Source of the DNA: Helicostylum pulchrum | Taxonomy: Eukaryota; Mucoromycota; Mucoromycetes; Mucorales; Mucoraceae | Assembly (NCBI GenBank): GCA_025677825.1 | Contig: JAIXMO010000005.1 | Span: 124,001-188,000, forward strand | Direction: 5' to 3' | Length of the DNA: 64,000 nucleotides | Shown: piece by piece, positions 46,034-56,759 of the stretch | How positions within the stretch are numbered: the first letter of the stretch is position 1 | How the letters are laid out: every line of letters begins with the position of its first letter | Program-made: the position numbers and the translations under genes | The notes under the pieces: model-generated | The model's database searches: none | The model's input: the letters and a program-made list of their open reading frames with translations, nothing else | What the model was told of the DNA's origin: nothing

Positions 46034-46164
46034 CAGTGGTTTGCGTTTAAAATTCAAAATCTCTACATGATCAAACAAACGTGATTACTCAATTTTTTTG
46101 TGAAATAGAAAATATCATTCTTCAAACTATAAAGACATTTGTATTAATTATGTAAATACCACTG
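46034..46164. mobile_element. Candidate MITE with CAGTGG ends and TA target duplication
   Basis: The segment begins CAGTGGT and ends ACCACTG, flanked on each side by TA (46032-46033 and 46165-46166). It is about 131 bp, AT-rich and without coding capacity. Short CAGTG ends plus TA flanks are the pattern of Tc1/mariner-derived miniature elements. Terminal identity beyond about 8 bp is weak. Confidence 0.4.
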
Positions 46165-47569
46165 TATTATTAAAGATAAAGCCTGGTCAAGTAAAGCCAT
46201 TCTACACTTGATCCAATAAGACCATCATACCGCTAACTATTAATAGCTTTAACTCGACATATAAAACCACTGAACAATGGAGCACGATTATACATCTTTT
46301 TTTCCAGGCCAGTATTTTTTTCTCTTATTTAATCAATAAAGTCTACACTTAATACAAAAAAAAAAAAAAAAAAAAACTAATTATATTCTAGCAACAAGAT
46401 CACTTGTCGTTAATGTTTCTGATATAATAGCATTTTTTCCTCCTTCGTACCAGTAATCATCTGACCAGCTTGAGTTCTCAATATTATCTCATTAACTAAA
46501 CAGGTTCATGTAATATATTCTGTGCACTCTTGAAAACTCACTTAGCGATCCAAGCAGATTAAAGCCTGAAAATATGAATGCTAATCCTTGTCTTGTATTT
46601 AACAGGAAAATTTGCCGTATTACTTTGTAGCATATAATTAAGATGTTGCGTATTCGAGATTGGGTAAAAATTCTAAATACCAAATCTTGGTTCATACGTC
46701 AAAGGTAGTTAGGGCTACTAAACCAGAAAAATACGACTGAGGGTGGATGCGTAGGTTAAAGGGATATCAGCTGTACGCGGTCTGAAACAATTTGCGGGTG
46801 ATAGGAAAGTTAACTTTGCGCTCATCATCGATGATACGCATTGCGTGCAGGGAATGATCGTGAAGACCTGTGACAGTACAGCGGGTGCCGTTAATCCGGC
46901 AGCAAAAAAAAGGATTAAAAACCAGAATGGATCAACCCGATTGTTTGTATATTTAATATATCATCTTTTTTTTTCTGCATAGTCGATGCTCCACCATATA
47001 ATATTTTCTATTGACAAGATTCAGACAAGAGATAAACAGCTATTGTAAGAAAGCTCAGTTACTTTTTAATTTTTAAAAAAGGGGAATAATATCGTGACGA
47101 ACTATATAAAGTGTTTAAAAATACGTTGGTTAGATTATATCTACACCCGTTTTACCAACTTGATGTAGACGAGTCAAGATCAAGAATATTTTCAAACTCC
47201 AAAGACTGTATCCACTTACTTGGATAATAAGAGATGTCAAAGACGACCATGCTGTTACACAAGCATAGTACAATGATTACAAGTAAAGAATCTCAGTAGA
47301 GTAGCTCGGTAGGGTAGTTATGTTTTTTTAAGAAAATGGGGGTGTATTTATTTTTATAATAGAAAATGAAAAACGATTAAAATGACAAAAGAGGAATTTG
47401 TTTGTAGACCGTACTGTACTTACAAAGGTGGTGGTAGTGGGGGAGGGGAGAAAGTTGTGGTTGTGCGATGGGGGTTTTGAATGAAAAAAAAAAAAAATTA
47501 CAAAGGCGAAAAAAATAAACAAATCGAGAAAGAAAATAAATTATATATACTTTTTTTTATGTTATTTCT
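46165..47569. other. Intergenic with one orphan coding-like fragment
   Basis: From about 46756 to 46965 one plus frame has no stop and reads VKGISAVRGLKQFAGDRKVN, ALIIDDTHCVQGMIVKTCDS, then AGAVNPAAKKRIKNQNGS. Its GC content is clearly above the flanks and there is no ATG start. It looks like an exon or a retro-element remnant, not recognised. The rest, including the G-rich stretch at 47439-47475, has no gene. Confidence 0.35.
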
Positions 47570-49296
47570 TTAATCTTTGTTTTTCTTCTCCTTCTTCTCT
47601 TTCTTCTCCTTCTTGTCCTTCTTCTCCTTCTTATCCTTTTTCTCCTTCTTTTCCTTCTTGGCCTTCTTGGGCTCTACTTCTTCTTCTTCCTTAGCTTCAA
47701 CTTCCTCAATCTTTCTCTTGGGAGCAGGGGCAGCTTCGGTCATAACAACATCAGCAGTTTCGCTATATTGTTGAGTCTTGTTGAACTTGAATTTGGATTG
47801 GTTTTGAATAGAAGCATCCTTGTTAGCCTTAGCAGCAACACGACCTTCAAGCATATGAATACGAGATTCAATCTTCATGCGACCATCAACACCAACTTCG
47901 TTAGACTCAGAATCACCAAGAGCATCCATTCTAAGAGATAAAGCAGCCTTAGCAGCGAGCATACGAGCAACCTTGGCCTTGTTCTTGGGACCAGCTTGAC
48001 CAACTAAAGAAGCATGGTAAATTAAACCATACTTGGGGGTGTTATGCTTAGTCTTTAAAGCACGGAAAAGAGCCTTTTCAGCACCGAGAATTTGGATAGT
48101 AGAAGCGGGTTGCTTGGAAAGGTTCATGAGAGAACCGGCATGAGAAATCAAACGAGCACCAACTAATTCACCAACAAGAGAGGTCAAGTTAGGAGCAATA
48201 GCGTTCATACGGTTCTTCAAGTATTCGTACAATTGAGTTCTGTATTCAGTAATGTTGATGACTTGATCACAGAGAGCAAAAATGTTATCAATATCTTCAT
48301 CAGAAATTTCAGTACCCATGGAAATTTCAGCAGCTTCCTTAAGTTCAGTCTCGAGTTCCTCAGGGAGGATATCAGAGAAGTCAGTGGAGTGACAGTTAGT
48401 ACGGAAACCCATAGCCTTAACGACCTTGGCATAAGCAAGATTATCAACAATAATCTTGGTCATTTCGGGGAAATGCCAGCCGTACCATTCCTTAACACGC
48501 ATAGCATAGGTGTTAAGTTCCTTATCAAGATCATCCAAAAGAGCAATAGCTTGAACAATCATGGTATCAACCTTATCAGGAGAGAACTTGAGTTTATAAC
48601 GGGAGAGAGAGTGAGAAAGACCAAGAGACATGGCAGAGAGATCAGATTGAGAAAGACCAGTGACGAGAGATTCGAATTGTTGACGAATACCTCTGTAAAG
48701 ATCTTGAACAGTAGAGTCAGATAAAACGTTAATACCCAACTTCTTGCTGATGGAAGAACCTAAATAATAATTAAATGTGTTAATAAACAATGTACTTTTT
48801 TTTTTTTTTTTGAATTTAAAAAACCGAACATGTCAACCATTTTGAAACAATTGACATGATTCAATTATTTCAATATTTTAAGAATCGTCAAAAGAACATA
48901 CCAAGCTTAGGGTCACTGATAACCAACTTCTCCTTCTTCATTTCCTTCTCAGAAATTTCGGTTTCCAAGAACTTCTTCAAGTTCTTGGGCATCTTTCCTT
49001 CAACAATACCGGTGACAGCAGACAAAGCGTCAGTGGTGTTCTCGAACTTCTTGAAAGCCTTCAACTTGATACTATATTATAATATTAGATCTCTTATTGT
49101 CTTCTTCCATACAAAGGTTGTAAAAAAAAAAGTTTTTTTTTTGATTGATCTTTTAAAAAAAATTTTATACGTACGCTTGATTAGCTTTCTCAGAGGTCTC
49201 GAAATCCTTATAAATCTCCTCAGGCTTCTCCATCTTGCCATCGTCAACAAGCTTGAATAAAGCGTAACCAGCAGCAGTCTCGTAAAGCACAAGCAT
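47570..49296 (-). CDS. NOP58: Box C/D snoRNP core protein Nop58
   Basis: A core component of box C/D snoRNPs that guide 2'-O-methylation and pre-rRNA processing in the nucleolus. Exons 49296-49175, 49071-48902 and 48759-47570 (1482 nt, 493 aa). The N-terminal NOP5NT domain starts [20 protein letters not shown]. The coiled-coil NOSIC region includes [16 protein letters not shown], and the Nop domain includes [20 protein letters not shown] and [20 protein letters not shown]. The tail is the Lys/Glu/Asp repeat typical of Nop58 (runs of KKEKK and KKDKK), which distinguishes it from Nop56. I looked for a C/D snoRNA in the 142-nt second intron and saw none. It shares a 365-bp spacer with UTP22. Confidence 0.97.
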
Positions 49297-49661
49297 TTTT
49301 TCTGTTTAAAAAAATTAAAGGTGAAGAAAAAAAAGTTGGTTTAAAAAGAAAAAGTTGTAAAAAAATTACTAGAGGAAGTTTTTAGAAACCAAAAAAAAAA
49401 AAAAAAAAAGGCGCACACACAGTTGGAGCGCTTATAATTCACCGGTCACTTTTTTTTTAAAAAAAAAATAGGCATATTTTTTGACATGCTACATAAGCCT
49501 TAAAACGAAAACTAGTCACAAACATTTTTTTTGACAGGTTGCATATCTAAGCCTCTAAACCTTTTTAAAAAAAGAAGCTGCTTTTTTTTAAACAACCGAA
49601 TAATAAGTTTACAGAAGGTTTTTTTTTCTCCTCTCTCTTTTTTTCTTTAACGTAGTAAAAC
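49297..49661. promoter_or_regulatory. Bidirectional promoter region, NOP58 / UTP22
   Basis: The spacer holds long poly-A and poly-T runs (nucleosome-excluding type) and a degenerate direct repeat. The first unit, TTTTTTGACATGCTACATAAGCCT, lies at about 49478-49502 and the second, TTTTTTTTGACAGGTTGCATATCTAAGCCT, at about 49525-49554. Both genes act in ribosome biogenesis, so a shared control element is plausible. Confidence 0.55.
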
Positions 49662-52600
49662 ATGGTACTTGCCGCAAAGAGAAAGTATAAAAAGTCAGCC
49701 AAGGTCGATGAGCCTGCTGCCAAGGTAACATATTCACCATGCATACGCGCGCGCGTGCTCTATATCTTAAATCGAAATACCTACATCACTCTAAACTTTT
49801 TTTCTTCCAAAAAAAAACAATATAGCAAGCCAAGAAGGATCGTCAAACAAAAGATATTGAGATGAGCGATGACGAAGACGATCTCATGGCAGGAAATACA
49901 GGATTTTCAGAGGAAGAGAATGGCGATTGGGAATCTGGGTCAGAAGATGAAGAAAATAAACCTGAAAGTACAGAAATTAAAAAGGCAAAACCAACTGAAG
50001 ATGATATTATTGCAGGTGAACTTGAAGGATTAAAAGAAACAGCTGAGCTTTTCAAATCTAATATTTTCAAGTTGGAGGTAAATACTATACGAAAAAGTAT
50101 ATGTAAGAATGATTTTGATCGCTAAAAAAAAAGGGTTGATTTTAGATTGATGAATTGTTATCAGAAGTCACCATGAACTATGAAAAACACAAGGCTTTAG
50201 AAAAGGCACTTCATCATTTAAAAGCTATTTTTGATGGTATTCCAAAAGGAAAGTCAATGAAGGTAACAACGACAAAAAAGACACCCCCCTTTATATGCAT
50301 GAATTTTTTTATTTTTATGCTGACAATTTTTATTTTTCTAATAGTTGAGAGAATTCGCCAAAGATATGTTAAAAAAGAACAAGATTGTCACACCTTTTCC
50401 CGACCCACAGCCCGCAGAAGACGCATTACACTCATTTGCTTTTGAAAAGCCAAGTGCTATGCACGTTGTAGGTGGATATGGATTAAAGACAATTGCAAAG
50501 ACAAAGACACACTTTAATGTAGATGTTTCAGTTGAGATGCCAGATTCTATTTTCCAAGAAAAGGATTATTCCAACTACCGTTATCATCATAAGCGTGCTT
50601 GTTATTTAGCCGTGTTGGCTCATGCCATCAAGTCATCAAACAAGAAGTTTGAAGTCGAGTATAGTACTTTGAATGGTGATCTTCGTAGACCTATTTTATT
50701 GGTGAAGCCTGTTGCAGGTAAGAGAGTTTTTTTTTTTGTTGCTTGGTATAATCGATTATATTGATATTGACATTATGTGTGTGTGTGTGTGTAGACAAAT
50801 CAGATGTTGATTTCTCAAAGACAAAGTGTGTTATTCGTATTTTACCTAGCGTCAATGCAGATGTTTTCCCTATTCACCGTCTTGCACCTGGTAAGAGCTG
50901 TGTTAAGCCCGCCGAATCCACACCTCACTACAACGCGTCTCTTTTGATGGATACATCCTACACCGGTAACTTGGCATTCCTTTACCAACACAGCAAGAAC
51001 AGCCCCGACTTTAAAAACGCCGTTCTTTTAGCCAGAACCTGGATCTATCAACGTGGACTTGCTACCACCAACACTGGGTTTACGCCCTTCTTATTCTCTA
51101 TGATTATGGCTTATTTAATGCAAGGTAATAAAGATGGTACCGGTAAAAAGTTATCTGCCAGTCATAGTTCTTATCAATTACTTCGTGGTACACTTGATTT
51201 TCTCTCCACTCATGATTTCAAGGCCGATCCTATTTTCATTGGTGAAAATCAAAAATCCGAATTCTCAAAGCAAGAGTTCTTGGATCATTACGAAGTAGTT
51301 GTCGTTGATCCCTCTGGTACTCTTAATTTGGCTGCCAACATGACCGCTTCTGGTCTCGCTCAGTTACAACATGAGGCCAAGTTGGCTATGCAATACTTTA
51401 ATGATTCTACTGATCAATTTGAAGCTTTGTTCCTCAAGAAGGTCAATGATGTCAAGTCCAAGTTTGATAATGTCGTTCGTATTCCTTTCCCTGAGACCAA
51501 GATTGAATCATTTGATGAATCTGCCAAGGCCAATTACCACAGTTATTTACCCTTCTTTATTAAACATATGAGTTATGTCTTGAACCGCGGTTTAACCAAC
51601 CGTGCTGATTTGGTTGCTATTCAATATGAATATGCTACTACATCTTGGGCTGTTGATAAGACCATTCAAGATATTGAAAAGGATACTTCCATCATTGTAG
51701 GTCTCTTGTTGAATTCCGATAACGCGCCTCGTTTAGTTGATATGGGTCCTCAATCTCAAAATGATGAAGAAGTTGCCGAGTTCCGCAAGTTCTGGGGTAA
51801 CAAGTCTGAATTACGTCGTTTCAAGGATGGTTCCATCGTTGAAAGTGTTGTTTGGCAAACACAAGGTTATGAAAACCGTAGTTTGATCGTTCAAAAGATT
51901 GTTCTTTATTTACTTGAATTACATCTTAATCTTGAATCAAGTCAATTTGTTTATTGGGCTGGTCAACTCTTTAGTTACTTGAACTTTGCCAAGTCTGTAC
52001 CCGAGAATTTGTTCAGTCCCGAGTTAAAGGCTAATGGTTTCCATCCTGTCATGACCGCTTTCGGTCAATTCTCTAAACAATTACGTACCATTGACGACGC
52101 TTTACCTTTGCTTATTAACAATGTCTATCCCGCCTCTTCTAGTTTGCGTTATTCCACAGTTACGTTACCCCACCCTGTTGATTTCAATAACATGGTTGCC
52201 TACCCTACTACTGCTCGTTACTTTGACGCTATTGATGTTGTGATCCATATCGAACGTTCTTCCAAGTTCCCTGACGATCTTACCGTTCTTCAAAAGGTCA
52301 AACATGCCTTCTACTTGAAGATGTCTGAAGAATTAAAGAGCCGTTTCCAACTTGATTCCGTTGTTGTTGATGATATTAACGAAAAGAACCCTTTTGCTAT
52401 TCGTGGTTACCTTGATGTTTATTACTATGGATACTTGTTCCGTTGTCACATCTGTCTTGATCAAGAATCTACACTTTTAACCAAGATTGTTGAATCTAGT
52501 AAATCTACTAAATTAAACAAGGAATTGGCAAAGGAAGCCTTGAACAAGTTTATGTACCAATTACGTTACAAGCAAACACATACTTTCTATATTCAAGCCA

Positions 52601-53603
52601 TGTGTGCTAGATTCACTGCTTATTCTTCCACTGTTCGTTTAATCAAGCGCTGGTTTGGTGCTCATATGCTCTCTCCTCAAATCTCGGAAGAGATGATCGA
52701 GTTGTTGGTTGCTCATGTCTTCTTGGCTCCTCAACCTTGGGTTACTCCTGTAAGTACATTAACTGCTTCCACTCGTGTTTTAAACCTTTTGGCTACTTGG
52801 GACTGGCAAAACACTCCTTTGGTTGTAGATATTGAAGGTGAAATGACTGCCAAGGACCGTGAACACATCATGACTGAATTCTTGCAACACCGTCGTACCA
52901 ACCCTCAATTAACTGTTGGAGCTATGACTATTGCTACAGCCAAGGATCACTCTGGTCATCGTTGGACCGGTAAGAAGCCTAACAGAGCTATTGCTGCTCG
53001 TATTCAAGCTCTTGCTCGTGCCTCTGTTCAAGTCATTGAAGAAGCTAAGGTCAGCAGCGATATTAAACGTGTCTTTGTCACACCTATGCAAGATTACCCC
53101 GTAGTACTTGATTTGGATACTGAAAGATGTACTCGCTATTATCAAAATATGCACCCTGAATCAAAATACTTTAAGAATACAGATTATAATAGAGTTGCTG
53201 AATTAGGTGATAAGCCTTTTGCTCAGTTTGACCCTGTATCTGATTTCATTGCGGATATTGAAAAGGTGTACGGTCATACTTTAATGGTATTCCATAATAA
53301 GTATGGTGGTGATAAGCTGGCTCTGGTTTGGAATCCTACAACTGCTACTCCTATGCAGTGGAAGGTTGCTGCTGGATACAATAGTGCTCCTGTAGATATG
53401 AATAAGAATGGTTTCTTGGTAAGTTTTAAAATAATGCTGTAAAAAGCGGTGTGTATATTTTTTATTAATTTTTTTATTTTATTTTATAGAAACCTGCAAA
53501 GGGAAAGAAGGAAATCTCAAAGATGATTTCACCAAATTTTGCTGCTATTTTAGCTGAAATTGAGAGATTAGGAAAGAATGGGTTATTAAAGCAAGAAGAG
53601 TAA
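49662..53603 (+). CDS. UTP22: U3 snoRNP/SSU-processome protein Utp22 (NOL6/Nrap)
   Basis: Part of the UTP-C module of the small-subunit processome, acting with Rrp7 in 18S rRNA maturation. Exons 49662-49724, 49826-50077, 50146-50262, 50345-50717, 50795-53418, 53490-53603 (3543 nt, 1180 aa). It has a basic N terminus (MVLAAKRKYKKSAKVDEPAA), an acidic stretch (MSDDEDDLMAGNTGFSEEEN), then the Nrap domains: ALHHLKAIFDGIPKGKSMK, HVVGGYGLKTIAKTKTHFN, DTSYTGNLAFLYQHSKNSPD, SELRRFKDGSIVESVVWQTQ, KRWFGAHMLSPQISEEMIEL. These are catalytically inactive tandem polymerase-beta-like/PAP modules. Intron 4 has a TG-repeat immediately before its TAG acceptor instead of a pyrimidine tract. It is convergent with the unknown gene at 53815. 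Confidence 0.96.
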
Positions 53604-53814
53604 AAGAAAAAATATATTAAAGCCAAAAAAAAATTAGAAGAAGGATTTTCTTTCAAAAATGTATCTATACTACTAAAATATTTTTAATAAAAATAAAAAA
53701 CAATATAAAATAGCAAGACGTTTTTTTTTTTGTTAGGGGATATTGATACATATTCTTTTTAATTATTTTAACTAAATCTACTAGAAGCGCACTCTTTAAA
53801 ATTAATGATAAAAC

Positions 53815-55723
53815 TTATTTACGACCGCCATAAATCTCTTTCCAGAAAGGATTAGGTCTCGTAATACCATCAGCTCCAGTAATTGTATCCGTCTTTCTTA
53901 ATTTACAGAAGGGGATTGCATTAACTAAAGAACGCATTTTTAACTTGTGGGTCATAGTTGGCTATACAATAAATGTTAGATTTACTAATACTGCATTAAC
54001 CTTTTTCTTTTTTTTTACCTCTGTTTTGTTTGGAGAAGAGTTTCCATTACCAGCAGTATATTTGTTAATAACAGAGAGTTTTCTTTCGGTCTTGACATGA
54101 TCTCGGGCCTTCGAGTAAGGTGAGAAGCGATAAGCTTCGTTCTCTGTTGTTGCTGCGTGTTTTTTGAGTATACTTTCTCGGTTGAAAGGATCAGCTCGCA
54201 ATGGCCGCAAGGGTGATGGCGAAAAGGACTTTATGGGTGAAGAAGAAACGATGGTTTCAGGTCGAGGCGGAGGTGAAGGTACATGATTGAGGGCAAAGTA
54301 AGAAGGTAATGGAGGTGAGGGTATATCGCTTACGTCGAGTAATAACATATTGTCCTCATCGGATATGTCTACGGAAGTAGTTGATTTGTTAGTTGTAAGA
54401 GGGGGATCTACTTGAACTTCCAGGGCAGAGATTTTTTCATTAAATGGCGTATGGATTGGTTTAGGAGATATAATTTCAACTGGAGACGAGACAAACTCAG
54501 CAACCTACGATTATAGTTTAGTTATATACTTTTTTTTTCTTTTGCATAATTTTTCTTTTCTTTACCGCTGATTGAATTGCATAGATTCTGTTTTGCAGAT
54601 TATTAAGACGTTCATCTACCTCTTCTTCACCATTCGTTGTTTTTTGTACATGATTAACGCGCTCATCATCTTCTTTCTCTTCCGCAATTACCTTGTCCTT
54701 TGAACCGGAAATATGGTCATTTACCTGTTTCATCAAGTTCTTTTGTATACGAGTAATACGTTCATCCTCTTCTTCCATAATAAACGTTCTTGTTTTCGGG
54801 ACAGCAATTTTTCTTGCAGATATATCGGTAGAGTATTTGACAAGAGGGGTTGATTGGAAAGGATCGGCGTCGTTCACTGTAGTAGCAGTATATTCCTTTT
54901 TTGGACTAAACGGACTTGAGCCGCCAGGTGAAAGTTTAATTGCGATTTCCGAAGCTAGTCTTTGTACAGATTTAGATGATCCAGTTACAATAGGATTTTT
55001 AAGTCTCTCAGGGGAATATTTAATTGGTGATACACTAGTTTGAATTGCAGTTCTACGCACTGGTGATTGAGTAGGTGTGAAACTGGTTCGAATTGTAGTT
55101 TTGCGTGCTGGTGATTGGATTGGTGAGAGACTAGCTTGGGTTGTATTTATACGGCTTGCGGGTTGGTATGGATATGATGTAATTGGTGATAATTCAGGAG
55201 GTGGAGTAACTTTTTCGGGTGTGGAAGATGTTGGTGGTGGAGAATTAGAAAGAATGAGCCGTGGAGAGGATATTAAAAAACTAGAGGAATATGAAGCTTC
55301 TTGAGAAGAGGATGATCGTGCATGCCTTTTACTTGTTTTAGTGTGTGGTGAAATATTTGGGGATGAATTGTCCTCTGTTAAGGATATCCTTCTCTTTTCG
55401 GATGAACGAACCATATCTTTGTCCGTAGGGCATACTTCTTCCTGACTTCTGTTGGATACTGGTATCAGTCTGCCTTGGATATTTTTTCCCTCTTTAATGC
55501 AAGCAAGATCGTATTCAGTGTAGTGTATTGGCAAATATTGACTGGAGGAAGAAGTATCATTATCCTCAAATCTTTTCGAGATATACTTATCCCAGAACTT
55601 ATTAAATTCCTGATTCGCTGATTGTCTCGCGCCAGAAATAACTGTTACTACATCTGAAAATAAAGAAGTTGGCTGTTGCTGTTGAGGTGCTATAGGTATG
55701 TTGGTCGGATGTTCTGCGCTCAT
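53815..55723 (-). CDS. Unrecognised Ser/Thr-Pro-rich, largely disordered protein (596 aa)
   Basis: Exons 55723-54566, 54504-54019 and 53961-53815 (1791 nt, in frame). The N terminus (MSAEHPTNIPIAPQQQQPTS, then FSDVVTVISGARQSANQEF) may form a short helix. The middle is dense in SP/TP sites with a degenerate tandem unit: SPIQSPARKTTIRT, TPTQSPVRRTAIQT, SPIKYSPERLK (about 55010-55135). Charged helices with DER(I/V/L)xxxQ repeats follow: DERITRIQKNLM, DERVNHVQKTT, DERLNNLQNRI. The C terminus is ordered-looking and basic (THKLKMRSLVNAIPFCKLRK) and ends RPNPFWKEIYGGRK. Many SP/TP sites suggest proline-directed kinase control, and the basic end suggests nucleic-acid or partner binding; both are inference. 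No family is recognised. Confidence 0.75.
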
Positions 55724-56389
55724 GTCGTAACTCACAAGACCTGAAATATATAAAAAGATAGGAGTGAAAGAGGCGAGACTTGTGAAAAAAGTAAACACAG
55801 CAAGAGAGAAAAATAAAAAGATTTGTGACTTGCTTGTTTTTCGTTTGCTGCTCAAAATCACAGCGTAAAGAGATACCCTCACAATACATTTGAGCCAACA
55901 TAGTTTTTTGTTCGATTAAGGATGTTTTCTTCCGCCCATTAAATAGAGCCGCTACTATAGATGGATCACATGAGTATATGGAAATAAAATACATGAATAA
56001 AAAAGGAGTGCGTAGATTCCGGCGGTAAAAGATATTTTCCCTATTAATCCTTTCCCTTTTTGTACCACATTTCCCATTATCCCTAAAATATAGTAGTTTC
56101 TCAATGTTAATAAAAGAAGCTTTTACCACTCTAAAATATATTACTACGGTCCACAAATTAAGCGTTGTAGTTAGACACGTCGATTTGAAACAACCAAGAG
56201 TAATATCATAGTTCAGAACCCGTATCATCTCTCGATCCAGTTTTTCGATCCTCTTTGTTGCAACAAGAGTTTGGTAGCTTATCGTCTCTTTTATTTTATT
56301 TATTATTATTTTGAAGTGTCCGTCTAAGAAAGTCTAACTTGTGTTTCCGAATATACCTTTGTCATGATTTCATTGCAAATTTACAGCAC
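55724..56389. other. Intergenic upstream of the unknown gene
   Basis: A minus-strand open stretch runs on upstream of 55723 but without coding character. No gene or RNA is recognised. Confidence 0.45.
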
Positions 56390-56580
56390 CTAAAATTTTA
56401 TGTGACTCTACTGTGTGCATTGATGAGTCACTTTCATATTTCTGTCATCAAAAAAAAAGTTTCTGCAAGTCGTCTATTCACAGTAATAATGAAAATTAAC
56501 CCCATTTTGTACCCGAATGAAAACCTTGACAGATCTGTGGGAAAAAAGGACATTTTATGCATGTAAATATAAGATCTAAA
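56390..56580. repeat. Dispersed element shared with 20800-21000
   Basis: The same ordered boxes as the copy upstream of the Zn2Cys6 gene: TGACTC (56403-56408) and GAGTCA (56425-56430) with a longer spacer, TTTCTGTCATCAAAAAAAAA, GTTTCTGCA, AAATTAACCCC, TTGACAGATCTGTGGGAAA. It lies 180-370 bp upstream of the MFS start codon. Confidence 0.7.
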
Positions 56581-56759
56581 TCGAAAAAAGTTTCCGCTCC
56601 TCTTTTTTTACAGAACTTATTAAAAAACGGGGGAAAGTATATCCCATACTATCGGAAACATCGGCCTTTCAACGACCCAGTGACACTTGGCTTTTTTCTT
56701 CGAGAGTAATATTTAAGAACTAGTATTCTCTTTTTCTTTTAATCTATCAAAAAGCAAAA

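Noticed and set aside
46740..46920. snoRNA-like reading of the GC-rich patch (GATGATACGC, TGCCG...CGGCA hairpin)
   Set aside because: Boxes are not correctly spaced and the patch is better explained as an open reading fragment.
47577..47774. Phe/Ser-rich plus-strand ORF opposite the NOP58 tail
   Set aside because: Shadow of the Lys/Glu-rich C-terminal repeat of NOP58.
48760..48901. Intronic box C/D snoRNA in NOP58 intron 2
   Set aside because: Looked for TGATGA and CTGA boxes with a terminal stem on the coding strand; none convincing.
51371..51571. Short ORFs in other frames inside UTP22, FAB1, CSC1 and MAK5
   Set aside because: Shadows of the real coding exons, without splice support or family matches.
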